DNA of 7,160 nt from Neisseriaceae bacterium. Lineage in GTDB: Bacteria > Pseudomonadota > Gammaproteobacteria > Burkholderiales > UBA11063. Where the stretch lies: NCBI GenBank assembly GCA_947499925.1, contig CANMQR010000025.1:1-7160 (forward strand). The letters run 5' to 3'. The notes beneath the pieces are model-generated. The model was not told the origin of the DNA. It ran no database searches and saw only the letters and a program-made list of their open reading frames with translations. The position numbers and the translations under genes are program-made. Shown one piece after another: positions 1 through 6,718 of the stretch; positions within the stretch are counted from its first letter, which is position 1; each line of letters begins with the position of its first letter.

Positions 1-1236
1 ATAGCGTCGGAGGGCGATGCCCGCAATTAAACCCGAAAGCGTGTAAATAACCACTACCCCAATAGCAGAACCAATAATTCCGTAATGGATAACCAAAAAA
101 TATGTCAAGATAATATTAATAATTACCACAAAGACATTTTGCCACATTGCGAATTTGGCATGACCCAAAGCAGCTAACAGGTTTCCATTGATATTTCTAA
201 ATGTAGCTAATATCCAAAAACCAAAACATAAGATCTGGAATGGAAGTACGCTATCAATATACGCTATTCCAAAGATAATAGTAATTATCGGTTTAGCTAG
301 AACTATCAAAACAATACTAACAGTAAAACTAAACACAAACATTCCTTTTTGAATCTTATGCTTGAGATTTTTAACATACGCATGATTATGTGCATTTTTA
401 GCAAAGTAAGGATAAAAAAACGTACTAACAATCCCTGGTATAAAGTTTATCGCAAATGGTATTACTGTTGCTACCTTATAGACACCAATAGTAACAGGAT
501 TTTTTAATACATAACCCAAAATTAAGATATCTAAAATAAATAATAGTTGTGAAAAAGCATTACCGATCGTAACATACATTGAATAACTAATAAACTCAGT
601 TATATTTATCCTAATTGATCTAATACTAAATATATTTGGTAATTTATAAATAAGCGTGGAGAAAATGATTATTAGTATATAACTAATATAGGTAGATACT
701 ATAAAACCTGTTAGCCCAAAGTAATAAATCCCCAATATATTACTAATTAATAATAGTAAATTTGTCGAAATCGCAAATTTTGCTAATAATTGATTTTGTA
801 GTGTTGCTCTTAGATATGCTTGATAAACATCAATATATAACCGCCCTATCGGGAAAAAGGCCATTAAACATAGAAATTTTTTAGCCCCCACAATAGGTAG
901 TGGCATAATATTAGCATATGCAAATATTCCTATAGATAACAAGCAATTAAAAACCACCCCAAGAACAATAGAATATTTAAGATAAGATAGACGCATTGTA
1001 TCATCATTTTGGCGACTAACAAACTGTAACACACCGCTTGCGGCACCAAAACCATTTACTAATAGAAAAAAAGATATAATAGTATAGGCAAATGTATAAA
1101 TACCAAACTGAGTTTGCCCAAGTAATCGCACATAAAAAATAGAACCACAAAAAGCAACTAATTGCGATACTATATTAGCCAAAAACACATGCACAAAACC
1201 TGTGTTAAATGCACGTGAGATTACTTGTTTATACAT
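1..1236 (-). CDS. Oligosaccharide flippase-family (Wzx-like) membrane protein, C-terminus cut by window edge
   Basis: An open frame of 412 codons runs from the ATG at 1236 to the left edge with no stop, so the C-terminal end lies outside the window. The product is very hydrophobic, with roughly twelve membrane segments visible, for example near residues 12-36, 44-66, 86-108, 155-173, 175-197, 255-273, 299-323 and 365-384. The N-terminal pattern YVRLLGQTQFGIY (35-47), with basic and polar loops, and the mid-protein ILDILILGYVL..VTIGVYKVA pattern (234-257) are typical of the polysaccharide/O-antigen flippase branch of the MOP superfamily. Such proteins move lipid-linked sugars across the inner membrane. 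An in-frame stop at 1240-1242 rules out any earlier start, and the next in-frame Met is residue 81. There is no good Shine-Dalgarno (nearest GAGAGA lies 14 nt upstream), so translation is probably coupled to the gene before it, which ends 3 nt upstream. The substrate is unknown: no glycosyltransferases are in view. A lipid II flippase-like role cannot be excluded. Confidence 0.82.
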   Translation of the reverse strand, partial: MYKQVISRAFNTGFVHVFLANIVSQLVAFCGSIFYVRLLGQTQFGIYTFAYTIISFFLLVNGFGAASGVLQFVSRQNDDTMRLSYLKYSIVLGVVFNCLLSIGIFAYANIMPLPIVGAKKFLCLMAFFPIGRLYIDVYQAYLRATLQNQLLAKFAISTNLLLLISNILGIYYFGLTGFIVSTYISYILIIIFSTLIYKLPNIFSIRSIRINITEFISYSMYVTIGNAFSQLLFILDILILGYVLKNPVTIGVYKVATVIPFAINFIPGIVSTFFYPYFAKNAHNHAYVKNLKHKIQKGMFVFSFTVSIVLIVLAKPIITIIFGIAYIDSVLPFQILCFGFWILATFRNINGNLLAALGHAKFAMWQNVFVVIINIILTYFLVIHYGIIGSAIGVVVIYTLSGLIAGIALRRY

Positions 1237-1239
1237 GAA

Positions 1240-2394
1240 CTATTCAACAATCTCTCGAGGATTTACCGGAACACCAGCATGACGTAATTCAAAATAAACT
1301 CCACCCATAGGCTGATTAGTATCAGTTCCTGAATTAGCTATCACCCCGCCACTTGATACACTTTGCCCTTTAGTAACACTAGGAATAACACCAGCATAAA
1401 CTGACATATAATTATCCCCATGATTTACAACAACTACCGATCCAAGCCCAGGTAAAACACCAACGTATGCAACATGCCCATCTGTAATTGCAAATACTGG
1501 TACATTTCTAGCTTTATAAAGCACTCCATTATTCTTAACTCCATGACGTAGTGCTCCAAAAGCAATACTAACACTTGTGTTAAGAGGCTTAACCAATTTA
1601 CGGTCAAATAATGGCGAACCATTCAGAGCTTCAGTTTCAGTTTTTTGTGGTTTTATCCCACTAGAACGCTGCACTTTATGTTTATGCTCATCCAAATCAA
1701 TGTCTTTCATTAGCATACTTAGCACTGCTTGTTTATGTTTTAGATCTGATAACTGCTCTTTATATTGTGCTATTTGTCCTTGAAGAGCTTGTTTTTCATC
1801 AATCTTATTCTGATTTTCTTGTTTTAGCTGTTCTGTTTTTTGTGAAGTTATACCAAACTGCTTATTTAGACGATTAAGCTCATTATTTAATTTATCATTA
1901 AGTTCATTTAATTCATTTAACTTAGTTTGTAGTTGTTGGTATTTAGTCACCTCAACATTAAGTATGCGAACTAAGTATTGTTGTTTTCGATTATTAATTT
2001 GCCAATCGTTACCACTAAAAATTGATGCTGATTCCGCCTCAATTACTTTTATTTGCTGATATATTAGCCCAATTGTTATCTTTACATGGTTTTGTATATT
2101 GGTTGTCATGCTCTCAATATTAGGTAGAATTGCAGCAATCTGCCTTACTTGAGTGGTATCCGCATCTTTAACTTTACGTAAATTTGCTAAAGTCTTTTGG
2201 GATTGGCTTATCGCAACACGTGAGTCATTAATAGCATTATCAAGACTTTTTTGTTTTTGCTGCTTCTTACCTAGGTCATTATTTATTTTAGTGATTTTAT
2301 TCATTAAATCACCTAGATTTTGATTTAATTCACCGTTATTAGCAGCATACACTAGATTAAGTAATAAACATATAAGAACAAATTTTAAACGCAT
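1240..2394 (-). CDS. envC: EnvC-like murein hydrolase activator: signal peptide, long coiled coil, degenerate LytM/M23 domain
   Basis: This 384-residue protein starts with a signal peptide (MRLKFVLICLLLNLVYA, probable cleavage after residue 17), so it is likely periplasmic. Residues about 22-225 are rich in Gln, Asn, Lys and Leu with heptad-like spacing and look like a long coiled coil. Residues about 260-384 form a LytM/peptidase M23 fold, shown by FGALRHG (279-285), VFAITDGHVAYVG (300-312), VVVNHGDNYMSVYAG (321-335) and VYFELRHAGVPVNP (366-379). The metal-binding and catalytic positions of active M23 enzymes are replaced: the HxxxD motif reads N288...L292, the YAH histidine is G335, and the HxH pair is G365/Y367. 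This is the pattern of E. coli EnvC, which does not cut peptidoglycan but activates amidases at the division septum under FtsEX control. Location next to gpmI matches E. coli gpmM-envC. Activator function is inferred, since the amidase and FtsEX are not in view. NlpD is less likely because no lipobox or LysM is present. Confidence 0.85.
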   Translation of the reverse strand: MRLKFVLICLLLNLVYAANNGELNQNLGDLMNKITKINNDLGKKQQKQKSLDNAINDSRVAISQSQKTLANLRKVKDADTTQVRQIAAILPNIESMTTNIQNHVKITIGLIYQQIKVIEAESASIFSGNDWQINNRKQQYLVRILNVEVTKYQQLQTKLNELNELNDKLNNELNRLNKQFGITSQKTEQLKQENQNKIDEKQALQGQIAQYKEQLSDLKHKQAVLSMLMKDIDLDEHKHKVQRSSGIKPQKTETEALNGSPLFDRKLVKPLNTSVSIAFGALRHGVKNNGVLYKARNVPVFAITDGHVAYVGVLPGLGSVVVVNHGDNYMSVYAGVIPSVTKGQSVSSGGVIANSGTDTNQPMGGVYFELRHAGVPVNPREIVE

Positions 2395-2399
2395 AATAA

Positions 2400-2407
2400 T
2401 CCCTTCT
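2400..2407 (-). promoter_or_regulatory. Ribosome binding site of the envC-like gene
   Basis: On the minus strand AGAAGGGA lies 5 nt before the ATG at 2394. It is a strong Shine-Dalgarno match within the 15-nt gap after gpmI, and it fixes the start directly ahead of the signal peptide. Confidence 0.75.
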
Positions 2408-2409
2408 AA

Positions 2410-3945
2410 TTAACTCTCTAAATCAATTAGATTGTGCCCAGTCATTTCATTAGGCTTATCTAATCCACTCATAAATAATAATGTTGGTGCAACATCTTTT
2501 AGCGCTCCGCCAGATTTCACCTTAGCTTGTCGCCCTATATAAAGACAAGGTACTAGATTAGTAGTGTGCTGAGTATGAGCTTGGTTTGATACATAATCAA
2601 ACATTTCTTCACAATTACCATGATCCGCAATAACTAAAACCTCACCATCAATACTTTGCATAGCTTCAACCGCTCTACCTAATGCAGAATCTAGTGCCTC
2701 AACAGCCAAAACAGTAGCACTTAGTATCCCACTATGTCCAACCATATCCCCATTGGCAAAATTAGTAATAATAAAATCATACTTCTCACTCTTGATTGCT
2801 TCTACTAGTTTATCACTTACTTCTGGTAAACTCATTTCTGGCTTTAAGTCATAAGTAGCTACTTCACGTGGTGAGTCCACTAGTATTCTATCTTCATTAG
2901 GATAAGGTGCTTTACGGCCACCATTAAAGAAAAATGTCACATGGGGGTATTTTTCAGTTTCGGAAATTCTTAACTGATAAAGTCCCAAGTTAGAAATATA
3001 CTCACCTAGGGTATTTTTTATTGAATTTGGTGGAAACGCAACTTTAACATCAAATTTAGAATCATATTGAGTCATAGTAATGAAATTAGATAGTTTGGTA
3101 CTTAGTCTAGGAAAACCCTTAAAATCATAACCAATAATCGCATCAGTTAGTTGAATTGCCCTATCTGATCTAAAGTTAGCAAAAATAATACTATCCCCAT
3201 CACTAAACCCATAGTAGCCTTTCATCACGTATGGCCTCACGAATTCATCATTATGCCCTTCATTATACTCAGCATCTAGTGCTATTTGCATATTATCAGC
3301 AACAAATTTAGAATCAGCATTCATAATAGCGTCATAACTAAGCATAACTCTATCATAACGCTTATCTCTATCCATGGCATAATAGCGCCCACTAACTGTT
3401 GCAACACTCGTCTTCGATGAATTATCTAATATCTCTTGAAGCTCTTTAAGATATTTAGTAGCACTACGCGGTGGCGTATCACGCCCATCAAGAAATACAT
3501 GTACCCAAACTTTTTTAATTTTAGAACTTTGTTCACAAAGACGAATTAGAGCAAAAACATGCTTAATATGACTATGTACTCCGCCATCAGATAATAATCC
3601 AAAAATATGCACTACGCCACTTGTAGTAGTATTTAATCCATTTACAAAAACTGGATTAGTAAAAAAACTTCCATCACTAATCGCACTATCAATACGAGTA
3701 ATATCTTGCATAACTACACGTCCAGCACCGATATTCAAATGTCCTACTTCAGAATTCCCAAACTGCCCTTTTGGTAATCCAACTGCAAGTGATGAAGCAT
3801 TTATTGCCCCAAAAGCGTATGTTTTGGTTAATCTATCCCAATTTGGCATATTTGCATTAGCAACTGCATTATCTTTTTTCTCATCGCGTAACCCAAACCC
3901 ATCAAGGATTATTAACAAAACTTTACGCCTCACTCTTGATTCCAT
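2410..3945 (-). CDS. gpmI: 2,3-bisphosphoglycerate-independent phosphoglycerate mutase
   Basis: This 511-residue cytoplasmic enzyme interconverts 3-phosphoglycerate and 2-phosphoglycerate in glycolysis and gluconeogenesis using two manganese ions and a phosphoserine intermediate. Its length is normal for the family. Family motifs occur in order: ILDGFG with metal-ligand Asp15; GNSEVGHLNIGAGR (63-76) with catalytic Ser65; DGGVHSH (120-126); FLDGRDTPPRSA (151-162); NFRSDRAIQLTDAI; the FFFNGG segment; NFANGDMVGHSG with Asp400 and His404; ADHGN with Asp441 and His442; and AHTQHTTN with His457/His460. All expected metal ligands are therefore present and the enzyme should be active. The ATG at 3945 has AGGAA 7 nt upstream, and the ILDGFG motif begins only 13 residues in, so the start is secure. 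It heads the minus-strand group, followed after 15 nt by the envC-like gene, an arrangement also known in E. coli (gpmM-envC). Confidence 0.98.
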   Translation of the reverse strand: MESRVRRKVLLIILDGFGLRDEKKDNAVANANMPNWDRLTKTYAFGAINASSLAVGLPKGQFGNSEVGHLNIGAGRVVMQDITRIDSAISDGSFFTNPVFVNGLNTTTSGVVHIFGLLSDGGVHSHIKHVFALIRLCEQSSKIKKVWVHVFLDGRDTPPRSATKYLKELQEILDNSSKTSVATVSGRYYAMDRDKRYDRVMLSYDAIMNADSKFVADNMQIALDAEYNEGHNDEFVRPYVMKGYYGFSDGDSIIFANFRSDRAIQLTDAIIGYDFKGFPRLSTKLSNFITMTQYDSKFDVKVAFPPNSIKNTLGEYISNLGLYQLRISETEKYPHVTFFFNGGRKAPYPNEDRILVDSPREVATYDLKPEMSLPEVSDKLVEAIKSEKYDFIITNFANGDMVGHSGILSATVLAVEALDSALGRAVEAMQSIDGEVLVIADHGNCEEMFDYVSNQAHTQHTTNLVPCLYIGRQAKVKSGGALKDVAPTLLFMSGLDKPNEMTGHNLIDLES

Positions 3946-3952
3946 TGTACTA

Positions 3953-3957
3953 TTCCT
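3953..3957 (-). promoter_or_regulatory. Ribosome binding site of gpmI
   Basis: AGGAA on the minus strand sits 7 nt before the gpmI ATG at 3945, an ordinary Shine-Dalgarno. Further upstream a TATATT (3962-3967, minus strand) resembles a -10 box, but I see no matching -35 at normal spacing, so I do not call a gpmI promoter. Confidence 0.65.
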
Positions 3958-3965
3958 ACGAAATA

Positions 3966-3985
3966 TATTGCTATGTATTGGCTAT
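3966..3985. repeat. Tandem near-repeat in the divergent promoter region
   Basis: TATTGCTAT (3966-3974) is followed after one base by TATTGGCTAT (3976-3985), differing by a single inserted G. The two copies begin 10 bp apart, about one helical turn, and the first overlaps the candidate -35 box for hpt. This could be a pair of same-face protein half-sites, or chance in AT-rich DNA. Confidence 0.35.
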
Positions 3986-3997
3986 TCTTGGTAAAAT
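3968..3997 (+). promoter_or_regulatory. Candidate sigma-70 promoter for the hpt-accA-tilS group
   Basis: TTGCTA (3968-3973, four of six matches to the -35 consensus) and TAAAAT (3992-3997, five of six to the -10 consensus) are separated by 18 nt. Transcription would start near 4004, leaving an untranslated leader of about 57 nt before hpt. AT-rich DNA gives such matches by chance, so this is tentative. The position, in the only sizeable intergenic gap and ahead of five co-directional genes, supports it. Confidence 0.4.
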
Positions 3998-4019
3998 AAC
4001 GTTCAATTACATTATTTTA
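3992..4019. repeat. Perfect 8-bp inverted repeat between gpmI and hpt
   Basis: TAAAATAA (3992-3999) and TTATTTTA (4012-4019) are exact reverse complements around a 12-nt centre, extendable outward by a G-T and a G-C pair (3991/4020 and 3990/4021). The left arm contains the candidate -10 box of the forward promoter, so a bound protein would affect initiation. The arms are entirely A and T, so a transcript hairpin would be weak and there is no terminator-like U tract. An operator is possible but unproven. Confidence 0.4.
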
Positions 4020-4060
4020 TCCTAGTTTGGTCATGTTAGCAGGTTATTATTGGAATATTT

Positions 4061-4615
4061 ATGCAGTTAGATTATAAAAGCGCACAAGAGATTTTAGACA
4101 AATCATCGATTTTATTTACTAAAGATGAAATCACTAAAGAAGTACATCGACTTGCTAAGGCTATCGAAGAAGAAATAAAAGGTGATATCCCTGTATTTTT
4201 AAGTGTCATGAATGGTGGACTATTCTTCACATCCGAATTATTACAAAATATTAATTCACCATTTGTTTTAGACTATATTCACGCTTCTCGCTATGGTGGT
4301 GAAACATTTGGAGCTTCACATATAACTTGGTACCGTCAGCCTAAAGCTGAAGATATTAAAGGTAAAAATGTATATATAATAGATGATATCCTTGATGAAG
4401 GGCATACTTTAGTAGAAATAGCCCGTTACCTAAAGAGTATTGGAGCTTTGTCGTGCAAAATAATTGTTTTGGTTAATAAAGAAATTGGTAAAACCAAACC
4501 AATTAAGGCAGATTTTGTCGGACTTAATGCACCAAACAAATTTTTATTTGGCTGTGGGATGGATATTTTTGGATTATATAGACAAATACCAAATATCTGC
4601 GTTTATAACAAATAG
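4061..4615 (+). CDS. hpt: Hypoxanthine-guanine phosphoribosyltransferase-like protein
   Basis: This 184-residue cytoplasmic protein is a type I phosphoribosyltransferase that should join hypoxanthine or guanine to PRPP to form IMP or GMP in purine salvage. The PRPP-binding loop VYIIDDILDEGHTL is at 104-117, with the acidic pair Asp108/Asp109. The pyrophosphate loop VMNGGLFF (49-56) and a flexible-loop segment HASRYGGET (74-82) are also present. The C-terminal ADFVGLNAPNKFLFGCGMDI (150-169) and the NICVY ending resemble the purine-binding end of the HGPRT family, with Lys149 and Asp168 in the expected positions. The length is usual for bacterial enzymes. Exact base preference cannot be read from the sequence, and xanthine use is possible. 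The ATG at 4061 has only a weak GGAA (4052-4055) 5 nt upstream. It is the first gene of the plus-strand group and lies 14 nt before the next gene. Confidence 0.88.
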   Translation: MQLDYKSAQEILDKSSILFTKDEITKEVHRLAKAIEEEIKGDIPVFLSVMNGGLFFTSELLQNINSPFVLDYIHASRYGGETFGASHITWYRQPKAEDIKGKNVYIIDDILDEGHTLVEIARYLKSIGALSCKIIVLVNKEIGKTKPIKADFVGLNAPNKFLFGCGMDIFGLYRQIPNICVYNK

Positions 4616-4617
4616 GT

Positions 4618-4623
4618 AGGGGA
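4618..4623 (+). promoter_or_regulatory. Ribosome binding site of the CobD/AmpE-like gene
   Basis: AGGGGA ends 6 nt before the ATG at 4630, a strong Shine-Dalgarno directly after the hpt stop codon (4613-4615). Confidence 0.75.
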
Positions 4624-4629
4624 TATACT

Positions 4630-5460
4630 ATGTCACTTTTTGCAATAATACTTACTAGCCTTCTAGAGCAAAAAAAACTTTTAGGTAAGATTAGAGCGTT
4701 TTTTTGGAGATATCTTGAGATTTATGTAGGATATTTCACTAGTAGACAAATCAACAATCAAAGACAATTAAGAATGATATATCTATTTGCATCATTACCA
4801 GTATTTATTGTTTTATTTGCCATAAAACTCATTTTATTTAATCACCAAATAATCTATAGTTTATTAAATATATTTCTCTTTGTTCTAACGGTACAAATCC
4901 TTACCTGGAAGAATGAAGCTAAAGATGAAACAACTGCAGACAAACGTTCTTTTATTATAACTTATGCTATTAAATTCTTTGTGCCTTTATTTTGTTTTGT
5001 AGCCCTACCTTCAGCAATAGGTTCTATTTGTTTCCTTTTAATAGTGTGTATTAGTGCAAAACTTAAATCCAAAAATATTGATTTAATAATTTATAACGTA
5101 GTAGCTGATAAAATGTTATTTTATGCAAGCGTTATTCCATATACTATTTTATTTGGATTTATTGCTCTTGCTGGAGATTTTGAAGAAGTCACTCACTATA
5201 TATTAGAACAAAAAAACAATTTCACTAAAAGCTTTTATTTTTTAGAAAACACACTTAATGATATCGTATTAATTGCTATTGGCAAAGATAAATTTCAGCT
5301 TGGAACCAAAGATTTAGAAACTGATGAGATTGAAGCATTCAAACTAGAAGAAGAACATTTTACCCCAGAAATTACTGCATATATTGTTGCAGTATTATAC
5401 CGTGCTGGATTATTTTTTATTGGAGTTATAGCGTTAATTTGTATCGCCAAATTATTTTAG
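4630..5460 (+). CDS. CobD/CbiB/AmpE-superfamily integral membrane protein, function unknown
   Basis: The 276-residue product has hydrophobic segments near 49-70, 75-92, 112-142, 163-181 and 256-275. It begins MSLFAIILTSLLEQ, a start seen in the betaproteobacterial CobD/CbiB family and in AmpE-like proteins. Other family-like patches are FVALPSAIGSICFLL (123-137), the IPYTILFGFIALAGDFEEV stretch (169-187), resembling the IPxRL...F...GDFE signature of CobD/CbiB, and the C-terminal ITAYIVAVLYRAGLFF (248-263). True CobD/CbiB makes adenosylcobinamide phosphate, but no other cobalamin genes are here and this protein is divergent, so I do not assign that reaction. AmpE-like sensing or an unrelated envelope role are alternatives. 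An acidic stretch (about 228-242) lies before the last membrane segment. It sits 14 nt after hpt, and its last 22 nt overlap the next gene. Recognition rests on short motifs and is moderate. Confidence 0.62.
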   Translation: MSLFAIILTSLLEQKKLLGKIRAFFWRYLEIYVGYFTSRQINNQRQLRMIYLFASLPVFIVLFAIKLILFNHQIIYSLLNIFLFVLTVQILTWKNEAKDETTADKRSFIITYAIKFFVPLFCFVALPSAIGSICFLLIVCISAKLKSKNIDLIIYNVVADKMLFYASVIPYTILFGFIALAGDFEEVTHYILEQKNNFTKSFYFLENTLNDIVLIAIGKDKFQLGTKDLETDEIEAFKLEEEHFTPEITAYIVAVLYRAGLFFIGVIALICIAKLF

Positions 5461-5732
5461 CTAGTTTTTGCCTACTATGCTATGCCGATAATAGCATTTA
5501 TCAGTATACGGATAAAAACGGTAATTTAGTTCTTAGTAATAAACCAAAAACCAGTAGCACGCGATATAAGATATTGTCTGAAGAGTTAGCCCATGAACAA
5601 CAAGCACTTATTAAAGCTAATGAATCTTTAGCAGCAAATAGCCCTAAACAAGAAGAATTTTTAAAAAACACTATCAAGGAACATCAAAAAAATATTGATA
5701 TTCTTAATAAACAATTAGGCTATACGCCTTAA
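5439..5732 (+). CDS. Small secreted DUF4124-type protein with C-terminal coiled coil
   Basis: This 97-residue protein has a short signal peptide (MYRQIILASFCLLCYA, probable cleavage after residue 16) and then IYQYTDKNGNLVLSNKP (20-36). That matches the DUF4124 pattern of an aromatic-rich YxYxDxxGxxxxSxxP segment found in many proteobacterial exported proteins. Residues about 45-94 are charged and Gln/Leu-rich and probably form a helix or coiled coil. Its function is not known. The only reasonable initiator is TTG at 5439: there is no in-frame ATG or GTG ahead that would keep the signal sequence near the N-terminus. GGAG (5422-5425) lies 13 nt upstream, longer than ideal. The start is inside the preceding gene, overlapping it by 22 nt, which suggests translational coupling. 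The gene lies 32 nt before accA. I am confident the region is coding, and less sure of the exact start. Confidence 0.75.
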   Translation: MYRQIILASFCLLCYADNSIYQYTDKNGNLVLSNKPKTSSTRYKILSEELAHEQQALIKANESLAANSPKQEEFLKNTIKEHQKNIDILNKQLGYTP

Positions 5733-5754
5733 ATTTGTAGATAAATACTTTTAC

Positions 5755-5759
5755 AGGAA
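5755..5759 (+). promoter_or_regulatory. Ribosome binding site of accA
   Basis: AGGAA ends 5 nt before the ATG at 5765. It lies in the 32-nt gap after the DUF4124-type gene and supports this ATG as the accA start. Confidence 0.7.
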
Positions 5760-5764
5760 CACTT

Positions 5765-6718
5765 ATGAAAAAATTTTTGGAATTTGAAAAACATATTGCC
5801 GAACTTAGCGAGAAAATTGAGGAGTTAGGTAATGTACAAAATGAATCAGCTGTTGATATTACAAAAGAAATAATTCTTTTAGAAGATAAAGTACTCGAAT
5901 TAACTAAAGAAATTTATAGCATATTAACCCCTTGGGAGATAACTCAAGTTGCAAGGCATGCCAATCGACCACGCACTCTTGACTATATAAACGGTATTTT
6001 TAATAATTTTGTGGAGCTTCATGGCGATCGTCATTTTGCTGATGATAAATCAATTGTCGGTGGTATGGCTAAGATGGGGGATCAAACGGTAATGCTGATT
6101 GGACATCAAAAAGGCTGTGATACTAGAGAAAATCTAGAGCGTAATTTCGGAATGCCGCGCCCTGAGGGCTATCGTAAAGCATTACGCCTAATGCAATTAG
6201 CCGAAAAATTCAGTATGCCAATAATTACTTTTATTGATACCCCAGGGGCTTATCCTGGCATTGGTGCTGAAGAACGTAATCAGTCAGAAGCCATTGGTAA
6301 AAACCTTTACGAAATGGCATTACTAAAGACTCCTATAATTGCAACCGTAATTGGTGAGGGTGGCTCTGGTGGCGCGCTAGCTATAGCTATTGGGGATCAG
6401 GTTAATATGCTTGAATATGCTATTTATTCTGTAATTTCGCCTGAAGGTTGTGCTTCAATATTATGGAAAGATGCGACAAAAGCTAGTAGTGCTGCCGAAA
6501 TATTAGGAATTACCGCTACTAGACTTAAAAGTCTTGGATTAATAGATGGCATTATTAATGAACCAGATGGTGGCTCACACTCCAACCATCCTGAGATGAT
6601 GAGTAAAATGCGTAATGCCCTAAAAAGTAATCTTAAGAAACTCCAAGAATTTTCAATTGATGAATTACTAGAAAGACGCTTTGAACGTTTGATGAGTTAT
6701 GGTAAATTTAAAGAATAA
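5765..6718 (+). CDS. accA: Acetyl-CoA carboxylase carboxyltransferase subunit alpha
   Basis: This 317-residue protein is close to the usual length of about 319. With AccD it forms the carboxyltransferase that moves the carboxyl group from biotin on AccB to acetyl-CoA, giving malonyl-CoA, the first committed step of fatty acid synthesis in the cytoplasm. Motifs in order are [11 protein letters not shown] (4-14), the N-terminal helical segment; [20 protein letters not shown] (56-75); [11 protein letters not shown] (84-94); [20 protein letters not shown] (113-132); [20 protein letters not shown] (156-175); and [15 protein letters not shown] (197-211), with the paired glycines that form the oxyanion hole in the crotonase-like fold. 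These are followed by [19 protein letters not shown] (222-240). Nothing appears missing. The TAA stop overlaps the tilS ATG (TAATG), tying the two genes together, and accD and accBC are not in the window. Confidence 0.98.
   Translation: MKKFLEFEKHIAELSEKIEELGNVQNESAVDITKEIILLEDKVLELTKEIYSILTPWEITQVARHANRPRTLDYINGIFNNFVELHGDRHFADDKSIVGGMAKMGDQTVMLIGHQKGCDTRENLERNFGMPRPEGYRKALRLMQLAEKFSMPIITFIDTPGAYPGIGAEERNQSEAIGKNLYEMALLKTPIIATVIGEGGSGGALAIAIGDQVNMLEYAIYSVISPEGCASILWKDATKASSAAEILGITATRLKSLGLIDGIINEPDGGSHSNHPEMMSKMRNALKSNLKKLQEFSIDELLERRFERLMSYGKFKE

Noticed and set aside
1434..1622. Short open frame on the minus strand inside the envC-like gene
   Set aside because: It lies wholly inside the clearly coding LytM region in another frame, and its translation shows no recognisable domain.
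1577..1783. Short open frame on the plus strand opposite the envC-like gene
   Set aside because: It is antisense to a well-supported gene, with no Shine-Dalgarno or family motif noticed.
3946..4060. Possible riboswitch or small RNA upstream of hpt (a purine riboswitch was considered)
   Set aside because: The leader after the likely start is only about 57 nt and shows no three-way-junction stems or conserved purine-riboswitch core.
5695..5726. Possible internal promoter for accA (TTGATA then TATACG)
   Set aside because: The -35 is good, but the spacer is 20 nt and the -10 is poor; operon transcription explains accA adequately.
5716..5732. Small AGGC-TATAC-GCCT hairpin at the end of the DUF4124-type gene
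   Set aside because: The stem is only 4 bp, overlaps the coding end and has no following T run, so it is not a credible terminator.
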